Assembly: GCF_002433005.1 (NCBI RefSeq)
Contig: NZ_DJHF01000022.1
Location: 48,508 to 112,507, forward strand
Reading direction: 5' to 3'
DNA: 64,000 nucleotides
DNA from: Acetomicrobium sp. UBA5826
GTDB lineage: Bacteria; Synergistota; Synergistia; Synergistales; Acetomicrobiaceae
Both the position numbers and the translations under genes were made by a program. Positions 34,301 through 43,005 of the stretch are shown here, piece after piece. The number at the start of each line of letters is the position of its first letter. Positions within the stretch are counted from its first letter, which is position 1. The notes below the pieces were generated by a model. It had not been told where the DNA came from. It did not search any database and saw nothing but the letters and a program-made list of their open reading frames with translations.

Positions 34301-34339
34301 CTCCCCTATTCTTACTAGAAAAGTAAAGTCTCGGTTTAG

Positions 34340-35698
34340 CTATTTGTTTTTCTGCTTAATTCTTAAAGCCCTGATATATCTTGACAGAAATATCTTAGAA
34401 GAAAGGATCTTAACTTTATAAAAAGCTTGCTCGCCGGAGTAGGGTGGAATCTCGAAAACTTTGGATTTGGGTCTTGCCAATACTTGCGTGGGATAGATGC
34501 TCCTGTGACCGCTGACTACGAAGGAAAGGACACAAGCTATGGCAGCCAGGGGTGTAGCTTGGGGACCCATTATTTCCATGGCCATAATGCTGGCGGTTAT
34601 AGGGGTATTAGCGGCACCGGCGAGCACGGCCGTAAACCCCATTACGCTCAATAAAATCGGATCGGATCCCGTAAGTCGCGCAAAGGTTGCTCCTGCCGTC
34701 GCACCCACGAAAAAGGTGGGGGTCAACACACCCCCGCTACCTCCGCAGGAAAGGGTGATCGCCATGGCAAGGGACTTTATAAAAAAAGCAAACAGGGGAA
34801 CACTGGAGCCTGAAAGGGCTTCGTAAACCGTATCCATACCAAGACCGAGATATCTGGTACCCAGCGTCAAAGCCATAGCCAACAGCAAAAATCCGCCAAA
34901 AAGGGGCTTTTTCCACCAAGACATATCGAGCTTTTTGAACCTGCTTTCCGTGTAATTAAGCATTTCGATATGCATAATTGAAACAAATCCGAAAAAAATG
35001 CCTGCCATTACCGATAATAAAATGACCTTCCATTCTAACGAGATCGGGATAATTCTACCGGCTAAACCTGGAATGCCAAAACTGGTTGCAACGATTCTGG
35101 CTATAATACCACTTATGAAAGACGGCAACAATACATCGTAAAGCATCTGTCCTATGTACAGCACCTCCACCCCGAATACCGCACCGGAGATCGGGGTTCC
35201 GAAGACCGCCGAAAAACCGGCAGATATACCACAAACTACCAATTTTTTTCTGTCCTCTACGTCCAGGCGAAGAAGACCTGCCAGCCAGGACATCAAGCCT
35301 CCGCCTATTTGAGCACAGGGACCCTCTTTGCCTGCAGAGCCCCCTGAAGCCAGAGTCGTTATAGTGGCCGCAAGCTTAACGGGAACTACCTTTAAAGGAA
35401 TATATCCTTGCTTGTAATGGACGGCTTCGATGACCTTTTCCGTTCCGTGCCCGTGAGCCTCTGGGGCAAAGGTCTTTATCAAAAAGGCGCTTGCCAGAAG
35501 CCCCAGGGGCAGCAGCAAAATACGCCAAAAAGGCGGCAGCCCGCCCACGAAGGTAACAGAACCTTCTAGGAGATGCAAAAAGATAGAAGCCGCCCCTCCT
35601 ACAATTAAACCCGCCAACAGGGAGAGAATACCCCACTTGGCCGCGGAATATAGAAGTACAAATATCTCTTCGAACCTCTTATCATCGCCATTTTTCAC
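34340..35698 (-). CDS. ClC-family chloride channel/transporter
   Basis: A 452-aa membrane protein. The gating glutamate is in GSAGKEGPCAQIGG, the core ClC signature, and the third conserved motif is present as SCGGSGGVLTPTFFVGATAGATF. A selectivity-filter GSAGKEG replaces the classical GSGIP neighbourhood. SAGFSAVFGTPISGAVFGVEVL is typical. ClC proteins move chloride or fluoride with or without protons. There are no CBS domains. The gene lies divergent from mgsA with an 83-bp gap and upstream of lysA, with which it may share a transcript. Confidence 0.9.
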   Translation of the reverse strand: MKNGDDKRFEEIFVLLYSAAKWGILSLLAGLIVGGAASIFLHLLEGSVTFVGGLPPFWRILLLPLGLLASAFLIKTFAPEAHGHGTEKVIEAVHYKQGYIPLKVVPVKLAATITTLASGGSAGKEGPCAQIGGGLMSWLAGLLRLDVEDRKKLVVCGISAGFSAVFGTPISGAVFGVEVLYIGQMLYDVLLPSFISGIIARIVATSFGIPGLAGRIIPISLEWKVILLSVMAGIFFGFVSIMHIEMLNYTESRFKKLDMSWWKKPLFGGFLLLAMALTLGTRYLGLGMDTVYEALSGSSVPLFAFFIKSLAMAITLSCGGSGGVLTPTFFVGATAGATFARLTGSDPILLSVMGFTAVLAGAANTPITASIMAMEIMGPQATPLAAIACVLSFVVSGHRSIYPTQVLARPKSKVFEIPPYSGEQAFYKVKILSSKIFLSRYIRALRIKQKNK

Positions 35699-35781
35699 TT
35701 GACATCACCCGGGAATGATTATAGCATTTTAGACGTTCTGTCATTTTATATCGTGAAAGTAACAAAGGGGAGTGAAAAGCT

Positions 35782-36267
35782 GTGTACAGGAAAAGAATTG
35801 CTTTGGTCGCTCACGACAGCATGAAGGGTGACATCATCGAGTGGGCACTTTATAATAAAGGCACCCTAACGGAACACGACCTCTACTCTACAGGAACCAC
35901 TGGTTTCTTGCTGGAAAGAGAGCTTGGGGTTCCGGTTTTCAAATTCAAATCGGGCCCTCTGGGTGGAGACCAACAGTTGGGAGCTCGAATTGCCGATGGC
36001 TTGATCGATATATTGATCTTTTTTTGGGACCCCCTTAACATTCAACCCCACGATCCTGACGTAAGGGCACTGCTGAGGATATCGGTCGTCTACAACATAC
36101 CTACTGCCTGCGACAGATCTACGGCAGATTATCTGATTTCCTCGCCACTACTTAAGGAAACCTACAAGCCGATCAGAAAGTTTAACCCAGAGGAATACCA
36201 GCAGAGCAGGAACCTTAAATTCCTGGAACAGATAAAATCCTACGAGGATAAGGAGGAACAAGTGTGA
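35782..36267 (+). CDS. mgsA: Methylglyoxal synthase MgsA
   Basis: A 161-aa enzyme converting dihydroxyacetone phosphate to methylglyoxal and phosphate. RIALVAHDSMKGDIIEWA at the start, STGTTG (phosphate binding) near residue 40 and KSGPLGGDQQLGARIADG, which carries the catalytic Asp, are diagnostic, as is FFWDPLNIQPHDPDVRALLRI. The methylglyoxal bypass relieves sugar-phosphate build-up and can lead to lactaldehyde and 1,2-propanediol. That would connect with the pdu system in this window; the link is inference. The start is a GTG with GGGGAG 9 nt upstream. Confidence 0.95.
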   Translation: MYRKRIALVAHDSMKGDIIEWALYNKGTLTEHDLYSTGTTGFLLERELGVPVFKFKSGPLGGDQQLGARIADGLIDILIFFWDPLNIQPHDPDVRALLRISVVYNIPTACDRSTADYLISSPLLKETYKPIRKFNPEEYQQSRNLKFLEQIKSYEDKEEQV

Positions 36268-36701
36268 GTGGTTTGTGGGGAATCTCTCCTATAGGAAAAG
36301 TTTTATCCCCCATAAAGGAGCCTGTCAAACCGGATTTATTTCACAACGTCAGATGCTCCGTGGAAATATATCCCGAGTTCAAGGAAGGATTGTTAGGCTT
36401 AGAAGAAGAAAGAGAAGTCCTCGTGATGTTTTTGTTTCACCTCAATCTCAATATTGAGAAATCTCCCCTTCTGGTACATCCGAGGGGAGATACTTCGAAG
36501 CCTTTGCGGGGGGTATTTGCAACCTGTTCTCCGACGAGGCCAAATTCGATAGGAACAAACAGGTGCCGCCTGATCGCTTTGAGGAATTACTATATAGATC
36601 TTATCGGCTTGGAGGCAATAGACGGCACCCCCGTAATCGACATTAAACCCTTTTCATGCCTGGATCCCCGATATGATGCGAAGGTCGAAGATCTAATTTA
36701 G
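36264..36701 (+). CDS. trmO: TrmO-family tRNA t6A37 methyltransferase
   Basis: A 145-aa protein of the TsaA/TrmO family, using S-adenosylmethionine to methylate t6A37 in tRNAs for threonine. Recognisable segments are ISPIGKVLSP at the start, EIYPEFKEGLLGLEE, and the signature GVFATCSPTRPNSIGTNRCRLI. DIKPFSCLDPRYDA is the usual C-terminal motif (normally DIKPYxPxxD). Start is a GTG overlapping the mgsA stop as GTGTGA with AAGGAGG 7 nt upstream. The 3' end overlaps the convergent ppdK by 9 bp. Confidence 0.92.
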   Translation: MSGLWGISPIGKVLSPIKEPVKPDLFHNVRCSVEIYPEFKEGLLGLEEEREVLVMFLFHLNLNIEKSPLLVHPRGDTSKPLRGVFATCSPTRPNSIGTNRCRLIALRNYYIDLIGLEAIDGTPVIDIKPFSCLDPRYDAKVEDLI

Positions 36702-39362
36702 CAGACCCAGCGATGAATGGGCGGCCGAAAGCCTCGCTACGGGAATACGCATTGCCGAACAGCTGACGTAATCAAGCCCAATGCGGTCGCAAAAGGCAAT
36801 GCTCGACGGATCCCCGCCGTGTTCTCCGCATATACCAAGCTCTAGGTCTTTTTTCGCGCTTCTGCCTTTTTCGACTGCCATCTTCATCAAGGCTCCCACC
36901 CCTTTGCGGTCTAAAGTGCGGAAGGGATCTTCCGTATATATCCCCAGACGCACGTAGGCTGCCAAAAATTTACCCTCCGCATCATCCCGGGATACGCCTA
37001 AAGTTGTCTGAGTGAGATCGTTGGTGCCGAAGCTGAAGAAGTCGGCGTATTCAGCTATCTCATCGGCGACTATAGCTGCCCTTGGTAACTCGATCATCGT
37101 GCCTATTTTGCATCTCCAATTCTCTCCGTAAGATTCGGCAATTTCGGCAACTGCCTTTTCTATGTTCGCCCGAAGCATGCACATCTCCTGCCCGGTCGCG
37201 ACCAGCGGAACCATGATTTTGACCTTGACGTCAACGCCTCTTTTAATCAGCTCGCAGGCCGCCTGAGCAATGGCCTTCGCCTGAGCTTCGTATATTTCGG
37301 GGTAGAGCACGCCGATACGGCAACCCCTGAAGCCCAACATAGGGTTGCCCTCTTGAAGCCCTTCAATCCTCTTCAAAAGGATCTCCAGTCTCTGCGCTTC
37401 TGGAGATTCTCCTCTGCCCTCGGACCAAAGCTGGGCTAACTTCTTGGCTACATCCTTACCCTTCGGCAAAAACTCGTTTAGAGGGGGGTCCAACAATCTC
37501 ACAATAACGGGAAGGCCTTGCATCACCTCAAAAATTTCCACGAAATCATCCTTCTGCAATCTGGCGAGCTTTTCCAATGCATCCATTCTGTCTTCGACCT
37601 TTTCCGCCACAATAACCTGCTGCATTATGGAAAGGCGATCGCTTTCTCTAAACATATGTTCCGTCCTGCACAGCCCGACTCCTTTTGCGCCAAGCTTTCG
37701 AGCCTGCCGCGCTTCTTCAGGGGTATCACAGTTTGCCCACACCTGAAGCCTGGCGAACATGTCGGCCATATCCAGGAAGTGGTGAAGATATTCTTCGTGC
37801 ATGGAGGGCTCGATTAAGGGAGCCTCTCCCGGGTACACCTTTCCGCTGGTTCCGTCGATCGTTATTACATCATCTTTTTTAACGGTAAATTCTCCTACGG
37901 TAAATCTCTCTCCGATAAGGTCGATGTTTACCGCCTCACATCCTACAACACAGGGAATTCCCAATGAACGGGCAACTAAAGCGGCGTGGCTCGTCTGCCC
38001 TCCCCTGCTCGTAAGCAACCCGGCTGCCCTGGAAAGACCGTGTATATCCTCGGGCGTCGTTTCAGGCCTTACGAGTATTACAGGTTCTCCGCTTTTGCCG
38101 CGCTCTTCGGCCTCGTCTACATCGAAAACCACCTTTCCTGTAGCGGCGCCGGGAGATGCGGCTATACCTTCTGCTATGGAAGATAAATCTGCCGAAGGAT
38201 CGACTTGTCGATGGAGCAGCTGTTCGATCTCTTTTGGCGTTACCCTGGTCACCGCTGTGCGGGCATCGACTATGCCCTCCTTGACCATGTCCGATGCTAT
38301 CCTTACTGCAGCCTTAGCCGTGCGCTTCCCGTTTCGAGTTTGGAGTATATATAGCTTGCCCCTCTCTACCGTAAACTCTATGTCCTGCATGTCTTTGAAA
38401 TGTCTTTCAAGCTTTTCGGCGACAATTTTAAGTTCTTCGTAAATATGTGGACTGACCTCCTTTAATGCTCCTATAGGTTGGGGAGTTCTTATTCCTGCCA
38501 CGACATCTTCGCCCTGAGCATTAATCAAAAACTCGCCGAAAAGCTCCTTATCGCCCGTAGAGGGGTTGCGGGAAAATAACACGCCCGTGCCACAGTCGCT
38601 CCCCAAGTTTCCAAAGACCATTTCCATTACCGTGACAGCCGTTCCCAAATCATCGGGTATATTGGCAATTTTCCTGTAGGTTACCGCTCTCTTGTTGTTC
38701 CAACTCCTAAATACAGCCTCGATGGCCATCTTTAACTGGGCCCAAGGATCTTGAGGAAAGGGTTCTCCGCTTTCCGATTTCACTATCTCCTTGAAATGAC
38801 TGATTATTTTCGCCAAATTTTCTTCAGGTATCTGATGATCAAATTTGATGTTAAGTTGTTTTTTATGTTCGCTTAAAACCTTCTCGAAATGATCAAGGTC
38901 GATACCTAATACCACGTTAGCGAACATTTGTATAAACCTTCGGTAACAATCGTGGGCAAAACGCGGATCCCTGGAGTTTTCGGCAAGAGCTAGAACCGTA
39001 CGGTCGTTAAGCCCAAGGTTTAATATGGTATCCATCATGCCCGGCATGGATATGGGAGCTCCCGAGCGAACCGACACCAAAAGCGGGTTTTCTTCTCCCC
39101 CAAAGGTCTTTCCGCTGACATGCTCAAGATAATGCATATGCTCTACGACTTTAGGCCACAGTTGATCAAGCAGTCCGAGGCCTTCTTTCATATAGGCACG
39201 GCAAGCCTCGGTCGATATGATGAACCCGTTTGGGACGGGCAAACCTAGCGATTTCATCTCGGCCAAATTAGCCCCCTTGCCGCCCAGAAGGTCCACCATT
39301 CCGGCGTTACCCTCGTCAAAGCGATATACATACTTCACTCCTGTCTTGATAACGCTCATCAT
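36693..39362 (-). CDS. ppdK: Pyruvate, phosphate dikinase
   Basis: An 889-aa enzyme interconverting pyruvate + ATP + phosphate and phosphoenolpyruvate + AMP + PPi. The N-terminal ATP-grasp domain begins VDLLGGKGANLAEMKSLGLPVP and includes DTILNLGLND. The phosphohistidine domain has LTSRGGQTSHAALVARSLGIP with the swivelling catalytic His. The C-terminal TIM barrel has MIELPRAA, FFSFGTNDLTQTT and the catalytic Cys in GICGEHGGDP. Length is normal. It is common in anaerobes that save ATP in glycolysis. The ATG is preceded by AGGAGG. It has its own promoter-like sequence upstream and a 9-bp convergent overlap with trmO. Confidence 0.97.
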   Translation of the reverse strand: MMSVIKTGVKYVYRFDEGNAGMVDLLGGKGANLAEMKSLGLPVPNGFIISTEACRAYMKEGLGLLDQLWPKVVEHMHYLEHVSGKTFGGEENPLLVSVRSGAPISMPGMMDTILNLGLNDRTVLALAENSRDPRFAHDCYRRFIQMFANVVLGIDLDHFEKVLSEHKKQLNIKFDHQIPEENLAKIISHFKEIVKSESGEPFPQDPWAQLKMAIEAVFRSWNNKRAVTYRKIANIPDDLGTAVTVMEMVFGNLGSDCGTGVLFSRNPSTGDKELFGEFLINAQGEDVVAGIRTPQPIGALKEVSPHIYEELKIVAEKLERHFKDMQDIEFTVERGKLYILQTRNGKRTAKAAVRIASDMVKEGIVDARTAVTRVTPKEIEQLLHRQVDPSADLSSIAEGIAASPGAATGKVVFDVDEAEERGKSGEPVILVRPETTPEDIHGLSRAAGLLTSRGGQTSHAALVARSLGIPCVVGCEAVNIDLIGERFTVGEFTVKKDDVITIDGTSGKVYPGEAPLIEPSMHEEYLHHFLDMADMFARLQVWANCDTPEEARQARKLGAKGVGLCRTEHMFRESDRLSIMQQVIVAEKVEDRMDALEKLARLQKDDFVEIFEVMQGLPVIVRLLDPPLNEFLPKGKDVAKKLAQLWSEGRGESPEAQRLEILLKRIEGLQEGNPMLGFRGCRIGVLYPEIYEAQAKAIAQAACELIKRGVDVKVKIMVPLVATGQEMCMLRANIEKAVAEIAESYGENWRCKIGTMIELPRAAIVADEIAEYADFFSFGTNDLTQTTLGVSRDDAEGKFLAAYVRLGIYTEDPFRTLDRKGVGALMKMAVEKGRSAKKDLELGICGEHGGDPSSIAFCDRIGLDYVSCSAMRIPVARLSAAHSSLGLLN

Positions 39363-39439
39363 TCTTACCTCCTTGCAGATTTGCTATCTGCATATCGCGT
39401 TGACGATTTATCTCTAAACTCTCTCATCGTCTCACTTAC

Positions 39440-39468
39440 ATTTTATTCTAGTATACCACTATGTGCAA
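39440..39468 (-). promoter_or_regulatory. Putative sigma-70 promoter of ppdK
   Basis: On the minus strand TTGCAC (39463-39468) and TAAAAT (39440-39445) with a 17-nt spacer, about 75 bp upstream of the ppdK ATG. The leader is about 70 nt. Confidence 0.5.
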
Positions 39469-39532
39469 ATTCAGTGTAGGGTAGGGCTTATATCGGAACT
39501 TTAGTTTACTCGACCCACTCTTCGTCGATTCG

Positions 39533-39561
39533 TTGTGTAAATAAAATATTTGGGCTAAAAT
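39533..39561 (+). promoter_or_regulatory. Putative sigma-70 promoter of the ferritin-like gene
   Basis: TTGTGT (39533-39538) and TAAAAT (39556-39561) with a 17-nt spacer, about 47 bp upstream of the ATG at 39608. AGGAGG lies 8 nt before that ATG. Confidence 0.55.
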
Positions 39562-39607
39562 ATTTTTATAAAAGTATGAAAACTTTACCTTTTAGGAGGG
39601 ATGAGGA

Positions 39608-40093
39608 ATGGCACAGAAAACGAGGAAGCTGGTAGAAGAACATGCAGACAAACTGATAGAGCTGTTGAACAAAGCTTATGCCGATGAACTTGTAGCCTAT
39701 TTTTATTACAAAACTGCCGCCCTTTTAGTTAAGGGAATTCACGCCAAAACTGTGGCTGATCAGCTCGAAGAGATTGCCAAGGAAGAAATGGAACACTCGG
39801 AAGAGCTGGCAGAACGCATAATACAGCTAGGCGGAGAACCCATTGACGACTGGGACGAGATAACCAAAAAGGCCAATTACCCAAAAGTCGATATACCCAA
39901 GGACAGATCCGATTACGAGAGCATATTGAAAGCAGTCCACGTTGCCGAACAAGGCGCTATAGGGGTATATGCAGACATCATTAACTTCTTGCAGAAAACA
40001 GCCAAAGATCCCGTTACGTTCCACGTGATACGCCATATAATGGGTGAGGAAATGCATCACGAGGAAGAGGTCGAAACGTTACTGGGCCTGTAA
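39608..40093 (+). CDS. Ferritin-like diiron protein (bacterioferritin/Dps-like)
   Basis: A 161-aa four-helix-bundle protein. Diiron ligands are visible as Glu in AYADELVAYFYYKTAA, ExxH in KEEMEHSEELAERI, Glu in AVHVAEQGAIGVY and ExxH in GEEMHHEEEVETLLG. These two ExxH pairs are the ferritin/rubrerythrin iron site. It probably stores iron or removes peroxide. There is no rubredoxin domain and no heme-binding Met that I can assign. It has a promoter-like sequence and a hairpin behind it, making a single-gene unit convergent with a small zinc-ribbon-like gene. Confidence 0.87.
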   Translation: MAQKTRKLVEEHADKLIELLNKAYADELVAYFYYKTAALLVKGIHAKTVADQLEEIAKEEMEHSEELAERIIQLGGEPIDDWDEITKKANYPKVDIPKDRSDYESILKAVHVAEQGAIGVYADIINFLQKTAKDPVTFHVIRHIMGEEMHHEEEVETLLGL

Positions 40094-40100
40094 AAAGACA

Positions 40101-40133
40101 GATCAAGGCGGGATAAATTATCCCGCCTTGATC
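40101..40133. terminator. Bidirectional terminator hairpin
   Basis: A 16-bp perfect inverted repeat (GATCAAGGCGGGATAA / TTATCCCGCCTTGATC) with a single central base. It separates the convergent ferritin-like gene and the small gene at 40153. On the minus strand a TGTCTTTTT follows the stem. Confidence 0.8.
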
Positions 40134-40152
40134 CACATTAAATGAATTTATT

Positions 40153-40353
40153 TTACAGTGCTTCAGGATCGCAAAGATTTTCGGCTTTTGCAGCCGCCCT
40201 GCCGCATCTTCGACAGACGAATTTGGGGTTTCTGACTAATTTTTTATACTCCTCTAAATTAGAATCGATATATCTTACGTTTTCCAAATAGCAAAGATGC
40301 TCTTCGTGACCGATATGGGGCATGGTGAATTTTGCTTCTGCCATCCGGGCCAT
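40153..40353 (-). CDS. Small Cys-rich, zinc-ribbon-like protein
   Basis: A 66-aa soluble protein with MPHIGHEEHLCYLENVRY near its start. A knuckle, FVCRRCGRAAAKAENLCDPEAL, forms the C-terminus: CxxC, then a third Cys twelve residues on, plus the upstream HLC. These could bind one zinc or iron. I recall similar short proteins in anaerobes, but no function. AGGAGGG is 7 nt before the ATG, so it is a real gene. It lies beside ferritin-like genes, which hints at metal or oxygen-stress biology but does not prove it. Confidence 0.75.
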   Translation of the reverse strand: MARMAEAKFTMPHIGHEEHLCYLENVRYIDSNLEEYKKLVRNPKFVCRRCGRAAAKAENLCDPEAL

Positions 40354-40503
40354 TTTACATCCCTCCTGTAAGCATTTATAATTCTTTTAAATTATACCAC
40401 CTTTGCACAAAGTTTTTGCGATAATTTCGGGCTTTTGCGGATATCCTGGTTCGTCAATTATGAAGCGCTATCAATACCGGGATAAGTTTTCATATCAGAT
40501 CGA

Positions 40504-42024
40504 ATGCTCACTTATTTCCAATGTATGATTGTAATGCTTTTTGAAAGGGGTTTGTTAATCTCAATTATGAATGTATTAAAAACCTTATTGGTGTCAAATT
40601 CGGCGGAAGGACCTAAACTTATTTATCATATCGTTATCCTCTTTTTGTTTTTGTTGGTAATTTCTGTATATATAACGATTTTGGTGGTTAATCATCGCAA
40701 AAGACACGCCAAACCTCTCTCAGACAGGCTTTATGACGGAATTTTTTTGTTCACCCTGATAGATCTTTTGCCGGAACCGATTTACCTAAAAGACAACAGG
40801 GGGGTCATTTTGATCTGCAACAAAGCTCTTCAAAATTTTCTGCATTTAAAAAAAGAAGATATTATAGGCAAAAGCGTATTTGAAATACTCACTTCGGAGG
40901 ACGCAAAAACCTGCGCCGAAAAGGAAAAACCTCTTTTTGATCCCAAAGGAACTGACTGTGTCACCTACGAAAGTGTAAGAATTATAAACGGCAAAAAGTA
41001 CTATGTCATCGAGCGGAAAAGGGCTATAAGCGACCAAAAAGGAGAAATATTGGGAATAGTCGGAATAATCATAGATATAACCGAATTAAAAAAAGCCCAG
41101 GAAAAGCTTATCGCAGAAGAGAACCGCCTGAAACTTGCCCTTGAGATAGGAAGTATCGCCTACATGGAACTCGATATGAAAACTAACGAAATTTATATTA
41201 GCGATACCCTACTCCAGTTATTAGGATATGAAAGTACTGTTTATCTCGGTTCTTTGGACAAATTTGTCAATTTGATACATCCCGATGATAGGGAACATTT
41301 CATATCTGGCTTATATGCATGCCTGGTAAGAAACGCAATATTTGTCCTACAATTTAGGATCAAAAAACCAAATGATGAGTATATCTGGTTGGAATGGAAA
41401 GCTAGGCCCATCGAAAAGGACTTCGATTCGGGCGAACCGGCTAAAATCGCAGCTGTTATGGTCGACATAACGGGCTATAAAAGTAAAGTTTTGAGGCAGG
41501 AACAAATCATCAGCGATCTCTACAGCGTCGCCACAACCGATAGCCTTACGGGTGCTTTGGTTAGGTGGACCGGAGAGGCTTATATAAAGCGCATTTTGGA
41601 TAAAATGAATAATGGAGGCTTAAATCAAGAACCTGGCTGCCCATTTTCCTTAATAATGATCGATTTGGACAACTTTAAACTTATAAACGACACTTACGGA
41701 CACCTTATGGGGGATGCGATTCTTTCAAAATTTGGAGAAGCCATAAAGAAGTCTTTGAGAAAGAATGACATATTCGTACGATGGGGGGGAGACGAATTTC
41801 TGATATTCTGCCAAAACTCCATCGATCAAACGATCCCTATGGCCGAGAGGTTAAAACATATTATCGAAGAGGCTTTTTTCATGGAAGAGGTATCGCCCAC
41901 AGTATGTATTGGTCTCACTCACGCAAATCCCGGTGAGTCTTTAGACGAAATTTTCAAGAGAGCTGACGAAGCTCTATATAAAGCAAAAAAGGAGGGCAAA
42001 AACAGGATTTGCATTGTTCGTTAA
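40504..42024 (+). CDS. Membrane-anchored diguanylate cyclase with two PAS domains
   Basis: A 506-aa signalling protein. One membrane helix (IVILFLFLLVISVYITILVV, near residues 44-63) precedes a PAS domain (PEPIYLKDNRGVILICNKAL, IGKSVFEIL). A second PAS domain (SIAYMELDMKTNEIYIS, FRIKKPNDEYIWLEW) follows. The GGDEF domain near residue 360 onward has DLDNFKLINDTYGHLMGD and an intact RWGGDEFLIFC, with an RxxD inhibitory site (RKND) five residues upstream. It should synthesise cyclic di-GMP with product inhibition. The start is uncertain: ATG at 40504, or ATG at 40567 (residue 22), with AAAGGGG between them. Confidence 0.88.
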   Translation: MLTYFQCMIVMLFERGLLISIMNVLKTLLVSNSAEGPKLIYHIVILFLFLLVISVYITILVVNHRKRHAKPLSDRLYDGIFLFTLIDLLPEPIYLKDNRGVILICNKALQNFLHLKKEDIIGKSVFEILTSEDAKTCAEKEKPLFDPKGTDCVTYESVRIINGKKYYVIERKRAISDQKGEILGIVGIIIDITELKKAQEKLIAEENRLKLALEIGSIAYMELDMKTNEIYISDTLLQLLGYESTVYLGSLDKFVNLIHPDDREHFISGLYACLVRNAIFVLQFRIKKPNDEYIWLEWKARPIEKDFDSGEPAKIAAVMVDITGYKSKVLRQEQIISDLYSVATTDSLTGALVRWTGEAYIKRILDKMNNGGLNQEPGCPFSLIMIDLDNFKLINDTYGHLMGDAILSKFGEAIKKSLRKNDIFVRWGGDEFLIFCQNSIDQTIPMAERLKHIIEEAFFMEEVSPTVCIGLTHANPGESLDEIFKRADEALYKAKKEGKNRICIVR

Positions 42025-42083
42025 TGTGCTGTATCGGAATTGATAACGAAGTTAACATTATTTAACGATAAGGTGGTCTCGCA

Positions 42084-42344
42084 ATGAGTAAAGAGATACT
42101 CCTTGAGATGAGGACAATTAAAAAGGATGAGTTCATCGAATGGTTTCGCCAAATGGGGGGAAAGGAAGAGGAACCCGATGTTTACAAAGGACCATTCTGG
42201 AATGCCCATATAGACGAACCTAAAAATATCAAACTTGGCGCTATGAACTTTATCTCCATACGCATTAAAATTGTCGTCGAGGACGATAAATACGATGATT
42301 TTATGAGCAAATTTAGGTTGCGATTCTTAAGAGCCGGAGGCTAA
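42084..42344 (+). CDS. Small protein of unknown function
   Basis: An 86-aa protein I do not recognise. It begins MSKEILLEMRTIKKDEFIEWFRQMGG and has a mixed charged composition, with an aromatic segment DVYKGPFWNAHID and a beta-strand-like FISIRIKIVVEDDKYDDFM. There is no signal peptide, membrane segment or Cys motif. AAGGTGG lies 7 nt before the ATG, supporting real translation. It is 60 bp after the diguanylate cyclase and 56 bp before the rubrerythrin-like gene on the same strand, so it may be in one operon with either. Confidence 0.65.
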   Translation: MSKEILLEMRTIKKDEFIEWFRQMGGKEEEPDVYKGPFWNAHIDEPKNIKLGAMNFISIRIKIVVEDDKYDDFMSKFRLRFLRAGG

Positions 42345-42400
42345 ATAGGAAAAGAGTGGTATACTTAAAAGGAAACCAGGACATCAAGGGAGGAATAGTA

Positions 42401-42910
42401 TTGGAAATGGAGAAAAAAATATTGGAATTTGCCCTAAAAATGGAAGGCGAAGCGAGGGATTTTTATCTGAACGCCAAAAATAAAGTTAACGATCCCACGG
42501 CCAAATCGCTCGTGAACTATCTGGCCGATTGGGAACTGTCTCATTGTAATTTCATTCAAGATCAACTGAAAAAAATCGAAAGCGCCGGCAAATGGGATCC
42601 TGCCGCCGCGACGGAAATGGACGAAGAGTCCGCCCGGGAGTTCTTGAGAAAACCCTGGATAGAAGGAGAGCTTCAAAGCTCCCTCGTATCCAGCGTATCC
42701 GATATAAGTTTGCTTAGAATGGCCTTGGCTTTGGAGCGCGATTTCAACAACTTCTACAAGAAGGCTGCCGAAAAAATTGATAATACCGACGGGAAAAAGG
42801 TCTTAAATATGCTGGCAAACTGGGAAGCTGAGCATATGTCGATAATAGACTCCCAACTTCAACAAATGCACAAAGATTTCATGACAGAGATGGGATTTGA
42901 GCCCTTTTAA
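42401..42910 (+). CDS. Rubrerythrin-like diiron protein without rubredoxin domain
   Basis: A 169-aa ferritin-fold protein built of two similar halves. Diiron-type motifs are KMEGEARDFYLNA and DWELSHCNFIQDQL in the first half, and ALERDFNNFYKKAAEKI and NWEAEHMSIIDSQL in the second: each pairs a Glu helix with an ExxH. No rubredoxin CxxC domain is present. It probably handles peroxide or iron. I start at the TTG at 42401, which is 7 nt after AGGGAGG; the next ATG (two codons on) is at an awkward distance and the frame upstream lacks a ribosome site. Confidence 0.83.
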   Translation: MEMEKKILEFALKMEGEARDFYLNAKNKVNDPTAKSLVNYLADWELSHCNFIQDQLKKIESAGKWDPAAATEMDEESAREFLRKPWIEGELQSSLVSSVSDISLLRMALALERDFNNFYKKAAEKIDNTDGKKVLNMLANWEAEHMSIIDSQLQQMHKDFMTEMGFEPF

Positions 42911-43005
42911 AAAAGCCGTATTTTATCGCCCTGAGGTGGCTTAAGTCCAAAAGGCAAGCAGTGAAGGACGGGGATTGGGGAACTTCCTATCCATCATGGC
43001 TTGCC

